A stretch of 47,306 bases of DNA, from assembly GCA_902622985.1 (NCBI GenBank), contig CACNSH010000007.1:1-47306 (forward strand). Reading direction: 5' to 3'. The notes beneath the pieces were generated by a model. The model was not told the origin of the DNA. It searched no databases and worked only from the letters and a program-made list of their open reading frames with translations. The DNA is from an uncultured Pelagibacteraceae bacterium (GTDB taxonomy: Bacteria > Pseudomonadota > Alphaproteobacteria > Pelagibacterales > AG-422-B15). This document shows positions 16,237-25,243 of this stretch, piece by piece (position 1 is the stretch's first letter; each line of letters starts with the position of its first letter). Position numbers and translations under genes: made by a program.

Positions 16237-17403
16237 TTATTTAAAAGCTTGATTTAAGTCCTCAATAAGATCATCACTGTCTTCTATGCCAACAGATAAT
16301 CTGACAAGCTTTTTGGGCACTTGATTAAATGATTTGTCGTCCAAATATGCATGTGTCATTAAGGCAGGGGACTCAATTAAAGATTCAACTCCTCCCAAAC
16401 TCTCAGCTATTGTAAAAATTCTTAATTTACGCATAAACTTGGATATTTCTGACATATTCCCATCATAGATAAAAGTAATCATTCCACCAAATCCGTTCAT
16501 TTGTTTAAGTGCAATATCTTTCTGTTTATGATTTGGTAATCCAGGATATGTTACGTTTAATGCTTTTTTATGCGATCTTAAAAAGCGAGCAACTTTAATA
16601 CCATTTTCATTATGTTTTTTCATTCTAATAGCTAGTGTTTTAATTCCTCTCAAGGTAAGAAAACAATCAAAAGGACTTGGAACGGCACCCGTAGAATTTT
16701 GTATTAAGGCTAATTTTTTCTCAAGTTTTTTGTTCCTTCCAATGACTAAGGCTCCACCAATAACATCAGAGTGGCCATTGATATATTTTGTTGTCGAGTG
16801 ATTAACAATGTCAATTCCATGCTCTAGCGGTCTTTGATTGTAAGGTGTAGCAAATGTATTATCACACACAGTTATAAGCTTATTTTTTCTTGCGATACGG
16901 GCTATTCTTTTTAAGTCCGTAATTTTAAGCAATGGATTTGTTGGAGTTTCAATCCAAATCATTTTTGTATTCTTTTTAATTTCTTTTGAAAAATTTGTAT
17001 TTAAATCAACAAATGTGAATTCAATATTTGATGACTTACTCTTAATTTCATTAAACAATCTAAAAGTACCGCCATATAGGTCATCAAAGGCAATTACATG
17101 ATCTCCAGGCTTTAAAAGATCTAAAACCGCTGTTTGAGCCGCAACCCCTGAAGCAAATGCAAATGCTTTGTATCCACTTTCCAATTCAGCAATTGAATTT
17201 TCTAAAACTTCTCTCGTAGGATTTTGACTTCTTGAATATTCATACCCTTTATGCTCCCCAGGTCTATCATGAGCGTAAGTAGATGTTGCATAAATAGGAG
17301 TCATTACGGCTCCAGTTAATGGATCCGTTTTAACTCCAGCATGGACTGATAAAGTATCAAGCTGATTTATTTTTTTTATATAAGATTTTTTTCTTTTAAC
17401 CAT
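16237..17403 (-). CDS. Cystathionine gamma-lyase-type PLP enzyme
   Basis: A 388-aa member of the Cys/Met metabolism PLP family. Lys206 in HSTTKYINGH binds PLP; YEYSRSQNPTREVLE, ASGVAA, DDLYGGTFRLF and WIETPTNPLL are family motifs. Because its upstream partner is a cystathionine beta-synthase-like enzyme, cleavage of cystathionine to cysteine and 2-oxobutyrate is the best guess. Beta-lyase, gamma-synthase or methionine gamma-lyase cannot be excluded by sequence alone. The first ATG lies inside the end of the upstream gene (28-nt overlap), and the first 15 residues are basic and unconserved. The gene stop abuts that of the convergent Pta/Ptb-like gene. Confidence 0.88.
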   Translation of the reverse strand: MVKRKKSYIKKINQLDTLSVHAGVKTDPLTGAVMTPIYATSTYAHDRPGEHKGYEYSRSQNPTREVLENSIAELESGYKAFAFASGVAAQTAVLDLLKPGDHVIAFDDLYGGTFRLFNEIKSKSSNIEFTFVDLNTNFSKEIKKNTKMIWIETPTNPLLKITDLKRIARIARKNKLITVCDNTFATPYNQRPLEHGIDIVNHSTTKYINGHSDVIGGALVIGRNKKLEKKLALIQNSTGAVPSPFDCFLTLRGIKTLAIRMKKHNENGIKVARFLRSHKKALNVTYPGLPNHKQKDIALKQMNGFGGMITFIYDGNMSEISKFMRKLRIFTIAESLGGVESLIESPALMTHAYLDDKSFNQVPKKLVRLSVGIEDSDDLIEDLNQAFK

Positions 17404-18347
17404 TCTTCATTATATGCTGTATTTAAATATTTTTCACCATTATCGCAAACAAATGTAACAACATTTTTTTCTTTATCTTGATCCTTACAATATTTAATTG
17501 CCGCTGAAATAAGGGTTCCACTTGATGAGCCTCCCAATATGCCCTCTTTCAAAGCCAATTCTCTAATCATGCTAAATGCTTCTTCGTTCGTAACTTCATA
17601 AGCTTTTTTTATATACTTTAATTCTAAAGTCTCAGGAATAAAATCTTCACCTATACCCTCAACAAGCCATGAATAGTCCGCTTTTTTTAATGGCTTGTTT
17701 TCAACAGCATCTTTAACTATTGAACCCTTTGGATCCGCAAGAACCATTTCTGTTTTTGGACTATGCTCTGAAAAAAATTTACCAAGGCCTGAAATTGTTC
17801 CTCCTGTACCAACGCCACAAACAACAGCATCAACATCATTATTCATTTGATCCAGAATTTCTGGACCAGTTGAATATTCATGAGCTTGGGGATTTGACAT
17901 ATTTGTAAACTGGTTTGCCATAAATGAGTCAGGGGTATTTTTTGCAACTTCTTTAGCCACATTTACATAATGCTCAGGACTATCAGGTCCCACATCACTC
18001 CTTGCCAAAATAACTTCTGCTCCGAGGGATTTAAGATGAAGTATTTTGTTATGGTTCATTTTGTCAAGTATTACAACTTTTGACTTATACCCCTTTAAAA
18101 GGGCAATCAAAGCTAGACCAAGTCCAGTATTACCAGCTGTAGCCTCAACAACAGTTGAACCCTTTTTTAACTTTCCTTGAGCTTCAGCGTCCTCAATGAT
18201 TCTTAGAGCCACTCTATCTTTTATGGATGAGCCTGGATTAAGGCTTTCCATTTTAAGAAAAAGATTACATTTTCCGGTGTCTAAATTTTTAGCTTGAACA
18301 ATCGGAGTATTACCAATTAAATCAACCAATGACTTTATTTTCTTCAT
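17376..18347 (-). CDS. Cystathionine beta-synthase-like / cysteine synthase family PLP enzyme
   Basis: A 323-aa fold-type II PLP enzyme. The PLP lysine is in NPGSSIKDR (Lys43 from ATG 18347), the phosphate loop is GTGGTISG, and GGSSSGT is conserved. It has EATAGNTGLGLAL where O-acetylserine sulfhydrylases have TSGNTG. VEGIGEDFIPETL closely resembles the stretch typical of cystathionine beta-synthase, so I favour serine plus homocysteine to cystathionine. CBS regulatory domains are absent. I chose ATG 18347 over an in-frame TTG one codon upstream. The start region overlaps the divergent mltB-like gene by about 19 nt. Confidence 0.87.
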   Translation of the reverse strand: MKKIKSLVDLIGNTPIVQAKNLDTGKCNLFLKMESLNPGSSIKDRVALRIIEDAEAQGKLKKGSTVVEATAGNTGLGLALIALLKGYKSKVVILDKMNHNKILHLKSLGAEVILARSDVGPDSPEHYVNVAKEVAKNTPDSFMANQFTNMSNPQAHEYSTGPEILDQMNNDVDAVVCGVGTGGTISGLGKFFSEHSPKTEMVLADPKGSIVKDAVENKPLKKADYSWLVEGIGEDFIPETLELKYIKKAYEVTNEEAFSMIRELALKEGILGGSSSGTLISAAIKYCKDQDKEKNVVTFVCDNGEKYLNTAYNEEWLKEKNLI

Positions 18348-19360
18348 CAAATTTAATTATTTATATTTCTAAATTAGTTAGTTTATTTACTGCAATAACA
18401 GTATTTACTATAATTAATTTATCCTCATTGCAAGCAGATGAACAAGGATCTTTTGAAGATTGGCTTATTTATATTGAAAATCTCGCACTCAAAAAGGGGA
18501 TCTCTAAAGATACAATAAATAATAGCATTAAGAATATTACACAGAATGAAAGAGTATTAGAACTTGATAGATCACAGCCTGAATTTACTCTTACACTTGA
18601 GAAATATTTATCGAATACTACTCCAGCAAGTAGAGTAAAAAAGGGAAAAAAGCTCTATAAAGAAAATAAAAATATTCTAGAAAAAGTTTCAAATGAATTT
18701 AGTGTTCAACCACGCTTCCTTTTAGCTCTATGGGGAATAGAAACAAGTTTTGGTAAATTTACTGGATCGTTTAATGTAATACGTTCACTCTCAACATTAT
18801 CTCACGATCTTCGTAGAAGAGACTTTTTTACTGAGGAGCTAATTAATGCACTTAAAATTATTAATGAAGGACACATTGATGCAGAGAATATGATGGGTTC
18901 TTGGGCAGGTGCAATGGGTCAAAACCAATTTATGCCTTCAAGTTTTCTAAGTTATGCAATTGATTACAATAATGATGAAAGAAAAGATATATGGACCACC
19001 CTAGATGATGTATTTGCATCTTCCGCAAATTATTTAAGCAGCTCAGGATGGGATAATAATCTTACGTGGGGCAGGGAAGTCATTACTACTAAACCTATAA
19101 ATAAGGAACTTATTACTACTTCTGCAAATAAAATAGAAATTTCAAGAAAATTATCTGAATGGTCAGAATTAGGGGTTTTAAAAGCAAATGGAGAAAAACT
19201 TCCAAATAGAAACTTAGATGCATATTTAGTATTTCCTGAGGGCGAAGATGGAAAAAAATTTTTAGTATATGAAAATTTCAAAGTCATCATGAAGTGGAAT
19301 AGATCACTTTTTTTTGGAATATCAGTTGGCACTCTTTCTGATATGATAGAATATCATTGA
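18329..19360 (+). CDS. mltB: Lytic murein transglycosylase, MltB family
   Basis: A periplasmic enzyme that cleaves the glycan strands of peptidoglycan. A signal-like hydrophobic stretch (about residues 9-35, ending SLQADE) precedes the catalytic domain. Catalytic Glu138 lies in LALWGIETSFGKFTG, and the family motif SWAGAMGQNQFMPSSFLSYA is intact. Length is 343 aa; the peptidoglycan-binding domain often found at the C terminus of alphaproteobacterial relatives is missing. There is no later ATG before the catalytic domain, so this ATG stands even though it overlaps the divergent PLP-enzyme gene. It leads an apparent operon with rlpA, dacC, tmk, holB, metG and tatD. Confidence 0.92.
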   Translation: MTLFSSSNLIIYISKLVSLFTAITVFTIINLSSLQADEQGSFEDWLIYIENLALKKGISKDTINNSIKNITQNERVLELDRSQPEFTLTLEKYLSNTTPASRVKKGKKLYKENKNILEKVSNEFSVQPRFLLALWGIETSFGKFTGSFNVIRSLSTLSHDLRRRDFFTEELINALKIINEGHIDAENMMGSWAGAMGQNQFMPSSFLSYAIDYNNDERKDIWTTLDDVFASSANYLSSSGWDNNLTWGREVITTKPINKELITTSANKIEISRKLSEWSELGVLKANGEKLPNRNLDAYLVFPEGEDGKKFLVYENFKVIMKWNRSLFFGISVGTLSDMIEYH

Positions 19361-20211
19361 TGAAATATATTTATTTATTATTAATTCTTTTATTATCACA
19401 ATGCGCTGCTGTTAATATCGTTCCATTAGCAATTGAAGATAGCAATAAAAACAAAAATATTTCATTAATTGAAAAATATATTGAAGAACCTTACCAAGTT
19501 GATGGTAAATGGTTTTATCCGAGAGATTATAAATCATATACAGAAGTAGGAATTGCTGAAATGGAGATAGAATTAAATAACGGTGACTTGACAACAAATA
19601 AGGAATTTTTTCATAATGATGCATATTCTGGATCTCATAGATCACTTCCATTGCCATCAATACTTGAGGTTACAAACTTAGAAAATGGCAGAACAACAAA
19701 AGTCAGAGTCAACAATAGAGGAGCATATTCATCTACGCATATAATAAATTTATCATCAGGAGTTTTTAAAGAGTTGAATTTGAAAAGCAGAGGTGGATTA
19801 GTAAAGATAGAGCTAATTAATACAAACGAAAGCTTTATTCTCTCTGAAACACAAACTTTTGAAGAGGAAAAGAAGGTGGCAGAAGCTCCTATCTCAGATG
19901 TTGTTGTCATAGATGCTGAAATTCCTAATTCAGAAATAGTTACTAATATGTCTGATATTCAGACTATTGAAAAACGACAATATAATGAAATATATCTAAA
20001 TATCGCAACATTTTCATTTTTAGAAAACGCAAAAATTGTTTTAGATGAGTTATCGAATTTCAAAGCTAAAGTCTATAACATGACAACTAATGGAGGTACT
20101 CAAATATTTAGAGTACTTATTGGGCCATATGAAGACGTAAATAAGTTAATCAACGATCTCAAAGATGACACATTTAAAAAATATGAAGATTTATCAATAT
20201 TTTTAATATAA
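19360..20211 (+). CDS. rlpA: RlpA-like septal lipoprotein with SPOR domain, altered active site
   Basis: RlpA cuts naked glycan strands at the septum. This 283-aa protein has a lipobox LLSQC with lipidation Cys15, a double-psi beta-barrel domain (about 42-150) and a C-terminal SPOR domain (about 210-283). The motif PYQVDGKWFYPRDY and SLPLPSILEVTNLENGR are typical. Aligned without gaps to the family motif NGERFD...H...VNDRG, this protein keeps Glu82 and His93 but has His85 and Asn119 where the two Asp are expected; the usual ASWYG is also lost. It may therefore bind septal glycan without cutting it. ATG 19360 overlaps the mltB stop by 1 nt; a TTG one codon earlier is less likely. Confidence 0.87.
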   Translation: MKYIYLLLILLLSQCAAVNIVPLAIEDSNKNKNISLIEKYIEEPYQVDGKWFYPRDYKSYTEVGIAEMEIELNNGDLTTNKEFFHNDAYSGSHRSLPLPSILEVTNLENGRTTKVRVNNRGAYSSTHIINLSSGVFKELNLKSRGGLVKIELINTNESFILSETQTFEEEKKVAEAPISDVVVIDAEIPNSEIVTNMSDIQTIEKRQYNEIYLNIATFSFLENAKIVLDELSNFKAKVYNMTTNGGTQIFRVLIGPYEDVNKLINDLKDDTFKKYEDLSIFLI

Positions 20212-20220
20212 AAAGATAAT

Positions 20221-21357
20221 ATGCATTTACTTAGACTAGTAATTTTTTACTTGATATTTATTCCAATTCCTTTTGTACAGGCGTCATTTATAGATACTGA
20301 AGCTGAAACAGCAGTAATTATTGATGCCACTACAGGTAAAGTTCTTTTTGAAAAAGAAATGAATAAAAAAACATATCCAGCCTCGATGACAAAAATTATG
20401 ACAACATTAATAGTATTTGAAAAATTATCTAACGGAACCCTATCTTTAGATGATAAATTTCTAGTTTCAGAAAAAGCTTGGAGAGAACGAGAAGGCTCGT
20501 CTATGTTTGTCGAAATAGATAAAGAAATAAGAGTTGAAGACTTATTAAGGGGAATTATTGTTCAATCTGGAAATGATGCTTGCATAGTTATTGCTGAAAA
20601 TATTGCAGGATCCGAAGAAGCTTTTGCCATCATTATGACATCTAAAGCGAAAGAAATCGGGATGTTTAATACAAATTTTACTAACTCAACTGGTATGCAT
20701 AGTAATGATAATTATTCAACTGTATATGATATTGCAATTTTATCTCAATATTTAATTAATGAGTTTCCAGAGTATTATCATTTGTTTGCTGAAACTGAAT
20801 TTGAATGGTCTGGAATAAAGCAAAAAAATAGAAATCCATTATTATATAAAAAAATGGGTGTTGATGGACTTAAAACAGGTCATCTATCAATTTCAGGATA
20901 TGGACTTGCGGCATCAGCTGTTGATGGAAATCGCAGAGTAATCTCAGTTACAAATGGTTTTAGCTCACAGCAAAAAAGGTCCCAAGGCTCGTCAAGACTT
21001 ATTACTTGGGCATTTAGAGAATATGAAAATATTGAACTATTTAAAAAATCTCAAGAAATTGATCAAATCAAAATTCCCGGTTCAAATGAGTCCTTGTCAT
21101 CAGTTAGTGCTTCGTCAGATATAATTTTAACAGTCCCTAAAACGAAAAATAAGAGTTTGGATTTTAGTATTGAGCTGGACAGTCAAATAAGCTTCCCTGT
21201 TGCAGCTGGGACAAAAATTGGACAATTAAAAGTAAACATACCCAATGAGACATCTGAGTATTTTGATATTTATTCTACAAATGAACTAAAAAGGACAAAT
21301 ATTTTTTCAAGATTTTTTAGCTACATTTATCAATCTATTGTTAATTTATTTGTCTGA
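20221..21357 (+). CDS. dacC: D-alanyl-D-alanine carboxypeptidase, PBP5/6 type
   Basis: A low-molecular-weight penicillin-binding protein that trims the terminal D-Ala of peptidoglycan pentapeptides. The three active-site motifs are complete: SxxK at Ser55-Lys58 (PASMTK), SGN at 116-118 and KTG at 218-220. A signal peptide occupies about residues 1-21 (ending VQA). The C-terminal beta-rich domain typical of PBP5 follows from about 285, and the last residues form an amphipathic, Phe-rich tail likely to anchor the protein at the membrane surface. The name could equally be dacA. It lies 9 nt after rlpA. Confidence 0.93.
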   Translation: MHLLRLVIFYLIFIPIPFVQASFIDTEAETAVIIDATTGKVLFEKEMNKKTYPASMTKIMTTLIVFEKLSNGTLSLDDKFLVSEKAWREREGSSMFVEIDKEIRVEDLLRGIIVQSGNDACIVIAENIAGSEEAFAIIMTSKAKEIGMFNTNFTNSTGMHSNDNYSTVYDIAILSQYLINEFPEYYHLFAETEFEWSGIKQKNRNPLLYKKMGVDGLKTGHLSISGYGLAASAVDGNRRVISVTNGFSSQQKRSQGSSRLITWAFREYENIELFKKSQEIDQIKIPGSNESLSSVSASSDIILTVPKTKNKSLDFSIELDSQISFPVAAGTKIGQLKVNIPNETSEYFDIYSTNELKRTNIFSRFFSYIYQSIVNLFV

Positions 21358-21360
21358 TAG

Positions 21361-21987
21361 GTGATTAATTCACGTTTCATATCTTTTGAGGGCGGAGAGG
21401 GGTCTGGCAAATCAACTCAGATCAAACTCCTTGCTAAAAAATTATCAAAAAAAAGGAAGGTTATAATTACTAGAGAGCCTGGTGGTACTAAAGACGCTGA
21501 AAAAATAAGAAATTTAATTGTAAAAGATAAGAATCAGAAATGGTCTGGTACAGTTGAGACAATTCTTCTTTTTGCTGCGCGTAGAGACCACATAGATAAG
21601 GTCATTATGCCCAATCTAAAAAAGGGATACTGGGTATTATGTGATAGATACATTGACTCAACCATGGCATACCAGGGGTACGGTAAAAAAGTTGACCTTA
21701 AATTGATAAATTCATTAAATAAAATATTAATTAACAACTTATTACCAAGTCTAACATTTCTACTTGATATTGATCCTCAGACAGGTCTAACTAGATCAAA
21801 AAGAAAGGGTAATAATGATTTAAGGTATGAGAATATGCATATAAGCTTTCACAGAAAAGTAAGAGCCTCTTTTTTAAAAATAGCAAAAACAAACAAAAGT
21901 AGAATTAAAATTATTGATGCAGGTCAGGATAAAAATAATATTTCAGAAAATATATGGAAAATATTGGTTAAAAGTAAAAGAATATGA
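21361..21987 (+). CDS. tmk: Thymidylate kinase
   Basis: A 208-aa kinase converting dTMP to dTDP. The P-loop GGEGSGKST (residues 10-18), the TREPGGT motif near 38-44, DRYIDSTMAYQGYG with the DR(Y/F) motif and a basic lid region RSKRKGNNDLRYE are all present. Translation starts with GTG at 21361, 3 nt after the dacC stop, and its final codons overlap holB by 4 nt, so the gene sits in a tightly coupled operon. It is essential for DNA synthesis. Confidence 0.95.
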   Translation: MINSRFISFEGGEGSGKSTQIKLLAKKLSKKRKVIITREPGGTKDAEKIRNLIVKDKNQKWSGTVETILLFAARRDHIDKVIMPNLKKGYWVLCDRYIDSTMAYQGYGKKVDLKLINSLNKILINNLLPSLTFLLDIDPQTGLTRSKRKGNNDLRYENMHISFHRKVRASFLKIAKTNKSRIKIIDAGQDKNNISENIWKILVKSKRI

Positions 21988-22928
21988 GCAGTTTAGATCA
22001 TATTTATATTAAACAAAAGGAAAAGCTTTTCAGTCTATACAAAAACAATTTACCTCAATCTATTATTTTATCAGGAGGGGAAATCGAAGTTTTATCAGAT
22101 ATAGCGATATCGTTTTCAGAATTAATTGTTAAAAATAATATTGATCATACATTTGAAGATTTTCTTAATATTTGCTCGAATGAAAATCATATAAATTCAC
22201 CGTTTATATATATTATTACGAAAATATATTTAGAAGATAAAAAAAGATTTAAAAATCAAATCTATAGAGATGATATATCTAATGTTCATACGTTTTTTCA
22301 AACAAAAGACGAAATTGGTCAAAAGAGAGTATGTATAATTAAAATAATAGACGATCTTTCGATAGAGGCCAGTAATTCACTGCTTAAATTAATAGAAGAG
22401 CCAAATAAAAATTCTCATTTTATAATCATAAATCATAATAAGGCTAAAGTTTTGCAAACTATTAAATCAAGATCTTATTTTTTAAATTTTTCTAAATTAA
22501 ACAAAGAAAGTTTTTTTAAAAATTTAAACAGTGACATTTCTATTAATAGAGACCTCTTCAATCTAACTAATGGATCTTTGAGTCTTTCAAGAAATTTTAT
22601 AAATCATGAACTATATGAAATTCAGAATCATTATAAAGAATTGTTAAATGATCGTAAGTTAATAAAATCAAATACAGCAACACATTATTCTAATTTTATA
22701 TCAAAAATATTTGCTAAAGATGAGGATATTTCTATTTTTTTTGATTATATCTACTTAATAACTACCTACGAGGTAAAATCCATGGCTAGACAAGGAAAAG
22801 AAAGGGAAGTTCTTAATTTGCTTAAAATCTCAGAAATTGTTAAAACTTATAGAAATTATTTTAAAAGTTTAAATCTAGATTATACCACTCTTATTGTTTC
22901 TCTGTTTTATAAAATAAAAAATGTCTAG
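21984..22928 (+). CDS. holB: DNA polymerase III delta-prime subunit
   Basis: A divergent 314-aa clamp-loader subunit, identified by position (tmk-holB-metG is standard) and by motifs. GQKRVCIIKIIDDLSIEASN, then SLLKLIEEPNKNSHFIII, correspond to the conserved sensor region. The P-loop is degenerate (LSGGEIEVLS), acceptable because delta-prime does not need to hydrolyse ATP, and the zinc-binding cysteine cluster of longer relatives is not seen. SRC reads SRS here. Start and end overlap tmk and metG by 4 and 8 nt. Confidence 0.85.
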   Translation: MSSLDHIYIKQKEKLFSLYKNNLPQSIILSGGEIEVLSDIAISFSELIVKNNIDHTFEDFLNICSNENHINSPFIYIITKIYLEDKKRFKNQIYRDDISNVHTFFQTKDEIGQKRVCIIKIIDDLSIEASNSLLKLIEEPNKNSHFIIINHNKAKVLQTIKSRSYFLNFSKLNKESFFKNLNSDISINRDLFNLTNGSLSLSRNFINHELYEIQNHYKELLNDRKLIKSNTATHYSNFISKIFAKDEDISIFFDYIYLITTYEVKSMARQGKEREVLNLLKISEIVKTYRNYFKSLNLDYTTLIVSLFYKIKNV

Positions 22929-24450
22929 CAAATATTATATAACAACTCCAATTTATTATGTAAATGACAAGCCCCATATCGGTCATGCTTATACTTCTGT
23001 TGCCACAGATTTTATTGCAAGATTTATGACTCTTAAAGGATATGATGTGAGATTCCAAACAGGAACAGATGAACACGGACTCAAAATACAAAAAGCAGCT
23101 GAAGCAAAAAAAATAGATCCTATAGAACTTTGTAATCAAAATTCAAAGATTTTTAGAGATCTTACTGTCTCGTTAAATTTATCAAATGATGATTTTATAA
23201 GAACCACTGAAGAAAGACATATTAATGGAGCCTCATATTTATGGAAACGACTTTATGAAAGAAACCAAATTTATTTAGGTGAATATACTGGATGGTACTC
23301 AATAAGTGATGAAACATTCTATAATGAAAAAGATTTGGTAAAACAGAATGATGGTTCTTTTAAAACTGTCACTGGTGGCCCAGTTGAATGGATTACTGAA
23401 AAGTCATATTTTTTTAAGCTTTCAGAGTGGTCAAATAAATTACTAGATTTGTATAGTAGTAACCCAAATTTTATAAGTCCTGCTTCAAAGAGAAATGAAG
23501 TTATTAAATTTGTCGAGTCAGGTTTAAATGATCTATCTGTATCAAGAACATCTTTTAAATGGGGTATAAAAACACCTACAGATGAATCTCATATTATGTA
23601 TGTATGGTTAGATGCATTAACTTGTTATGCGAATGGAATTAATTATCTAAATGAAAACGAAAATGGAATGAAGGATTACTGGAACAATGTAGTTCATATC
23701 GTTGGTAAAGATATTTTAAGACATCATGCTGTGTATTGGCCTGCATTTTTATTGGCAGCAGAGTTAGATCTACCAAAAAAAATATTTGCTCATGGATGGT
23801 GGACAAACGAAGGTAGTAAAATATCAAAATCTTTAGGTAATGTAATAGATCCAATTGAAATTATTAATAATTATGGTCTCGATCAATTTAGGTATTTTTT
23901 ACTAAGAGAAGTTCCATTTGGAAATGATGGGGATTTTTCAAAAAATGCTCTAATAAATAGAATTAATAGTGATTTAGTAAATGATCTTGGTAACCTTTGT
24001 CAAAGATCACTCTCAATGATTGAAAAAAGACTAGATTCAACAATTCCTAAAATAACAAATAAAGGAAATGAAGAGAATGTTTTAGACAAATCATGTGATG
24101 AATTGCTAATGAAAGGCTCAAATTTTGTAAATGAATTTAAGATACACGGCTATATAAGACTAGTTTGGGAGCACATTAGTAAAGTAAATAAATATTTTAA
24201 TGATAATAAACCATGGGAATTAGAAAAAAATGACAATGAAAAATTTTTAAATGTGCTGGCTGTGACAGTCAATCAAATTAAAAATATCGCAATATTTATT
24301 CATCCAATCATGCCCGGCGCATCTATAAAAATATTGCAAATCATGGGCATTACTGACACAAAACTATTATTTGAAAATATGAACACTATTAATTTATATG
24401 GAAATAAATTATCAACGGTAAAACATTTATTTAATAGGGTTCAGTCATGA
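22921..24450 (+). CDS. metG: Methionyl-tRNA synthetase
   Basis: A 509-aa class I aminoacyl-tRNA synthetase that charges tRNA-Met. The HIGH motif is at residues 19-22 (KPHIGHAYTS) and the KMSKS equivalent is KISKS at 300-304 followed by LGNVIDP. Zinc-knuckle cysteines in the connecting domain are absent, putting it in the zinc-free type. Anticodon-binding helices follow (FNDNKPWELEK), and there is no C-terminal tRNA-binding EMAP domain, consistent with the short length. It overlaps both holB and tatD. Confidence 0.97.
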   Translation: MSSKYYITTPIYYVNDKPHIGHAYTSVATDFIARFMTLKGYDVRFQTGTDEHGLKIQKAAEAKKIDPIELCNQNSKIFRDLTVSLNLSNDDFIRTTEERHINGASYLWKRLYERNQIYLGEYTGWYSISDETFYNEKDLVKQNDGSFKTVTGGPVEWITEKSYFFKLSEWSNKLLDLYSSNPNFISPASKRNEVIKFVESGLNDLSVSRTSFKWGIKTPTDESHIMYVWLDALTCYANGINYLNENENGMKDYWNNVVHIVGKDILRHHAVYWPAFLLAAELDLPKKIFAHGWWTNEGSKISKSLGNVIDPIEIINNYGLDQFRYFLLREVPFGNDGDFSKNALINRINSDLVNDLGNLCQRSLSMIEKRLDSTIPKITNKGNEENVLDKSCDELLMKGSNFVNEFKIHGYIRLVWEHISKVNKYFNDNKPWELEKNDNEKFLNVLAVTVNQIKNIAIFIHPIMPGASIKILQIMGITDTKLLFENMNTINLYGNKLSTVKHLFNRVQS

Positions 24451-25238
24451 TAATTGATAGCCACTGTCATTTAATATCAAGTAGATATGAAAAACCAATC
24501 GATGAAATAATCAATATATGTGAGTCAAGTAATATTAGCCTTCTATTAAATATAGCTACAAAAGAAAAAGAATTTAATGAAATTTTAAGTCTCAGTAATA
24601 AATATAAACAAATTTTTAATAGTATAGGAATTCATCCTCATGAAACGGAAAGTTTAAATAAAAATATTTTTAATAAAATCGACGACATTATAAAAAATAA
24701 TAAGAAAACTATAGCAGTGGGAGAGACAGGTTTAGATTTTTATTATAATCATAGCAAAAAGAAAGACCAAATTAAGTCGTTTGAAAAGCACATAGATATT
24801 GCTCTAGAGCATAACTTGCCGATAGTAGTTCATAGTAGGGATGCAGAAAAAGAGACAAAAGATATACTATACTCATATAAAAAGAACACTAATCTTACTG
24901 GGGTCATACATTGTTTTACAGGGTCTGAGAAATTTGCAAGAGAAATGATGGATATTGGTTTTTATATATCATTTAGTGGAATTATTACGTTTAAGAAATC
25001 GTCATATCTAAGGGGTATTGTCGCCCAAATTGACAGAGATAAGATATTAGTAGAGACAGATTCACCATTTTTAGCCCCAACACCTAATCGTGGAAAGACC
25101 AATATTCCAGCATTTATAGTTCATACAATTAAACAAATCAGTGATATTCTAAGTATTAATGAGGCGGAAGTTGAAAAGATTACTTCCGATAATTTTTTTA
25201 AACTATTTAAAAAGGTAGATGCTATCTCAATAGCTTAA
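24447..25238 (+). CDS. tatD: TatD family metal-dependent hydrolase
   Basis: A 263-aa TIM-barrel hydrolase with DNase-type relatives. Metal ligands are visible: His6 and His8 in DSHCHL, Glu in VGETGLDFYY, His in VVHSRDAEKE and IHCFTGS, and Asp in ETDSPFLAP. YcfH-like enzymes with this position after metG are typical. It overlaps metG by 4 nt and is the last gene of the mltB-to-tatD run. In many alphaproteobacteria a metallo-beta-lactamase-fold gene follows; here the polysaccharide island begins instead. Confidence 0.94.
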   Translation: MIIDSHCHLISSRYEKPIDEIINICESSNISLLLNIATKEKEFNEILSLSNKYKQIFNSIGIHPHETESLNKNIFNKIDDIIKNNKKTIAVGETGLDFYYNHSKKKDQIKSFEKHIDIALEHNLPIVVHSRDAEKETKDILYSYKKNTNLTGVIHCFTGSEKFAREMMDIGFYISFSGIITFKKSSYLRGIVAQIDRDKILVETDSPFLAPTPNRGKTNIPAFIVHTIKQISDILSINEAEVEKITSDNFFKLFKKVDAISIA

Positions 25239-25243
25239 TTTAA

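Noticed and set aside
21984-22928. holB as a decayed pseudogene because of its degenerate P-loop
   Set aside because: Delta-prime subunits do not need ATP binding; the frame is intact, overlaps its neighbours by a few bases and keeps the SLLKLIEEP motif.
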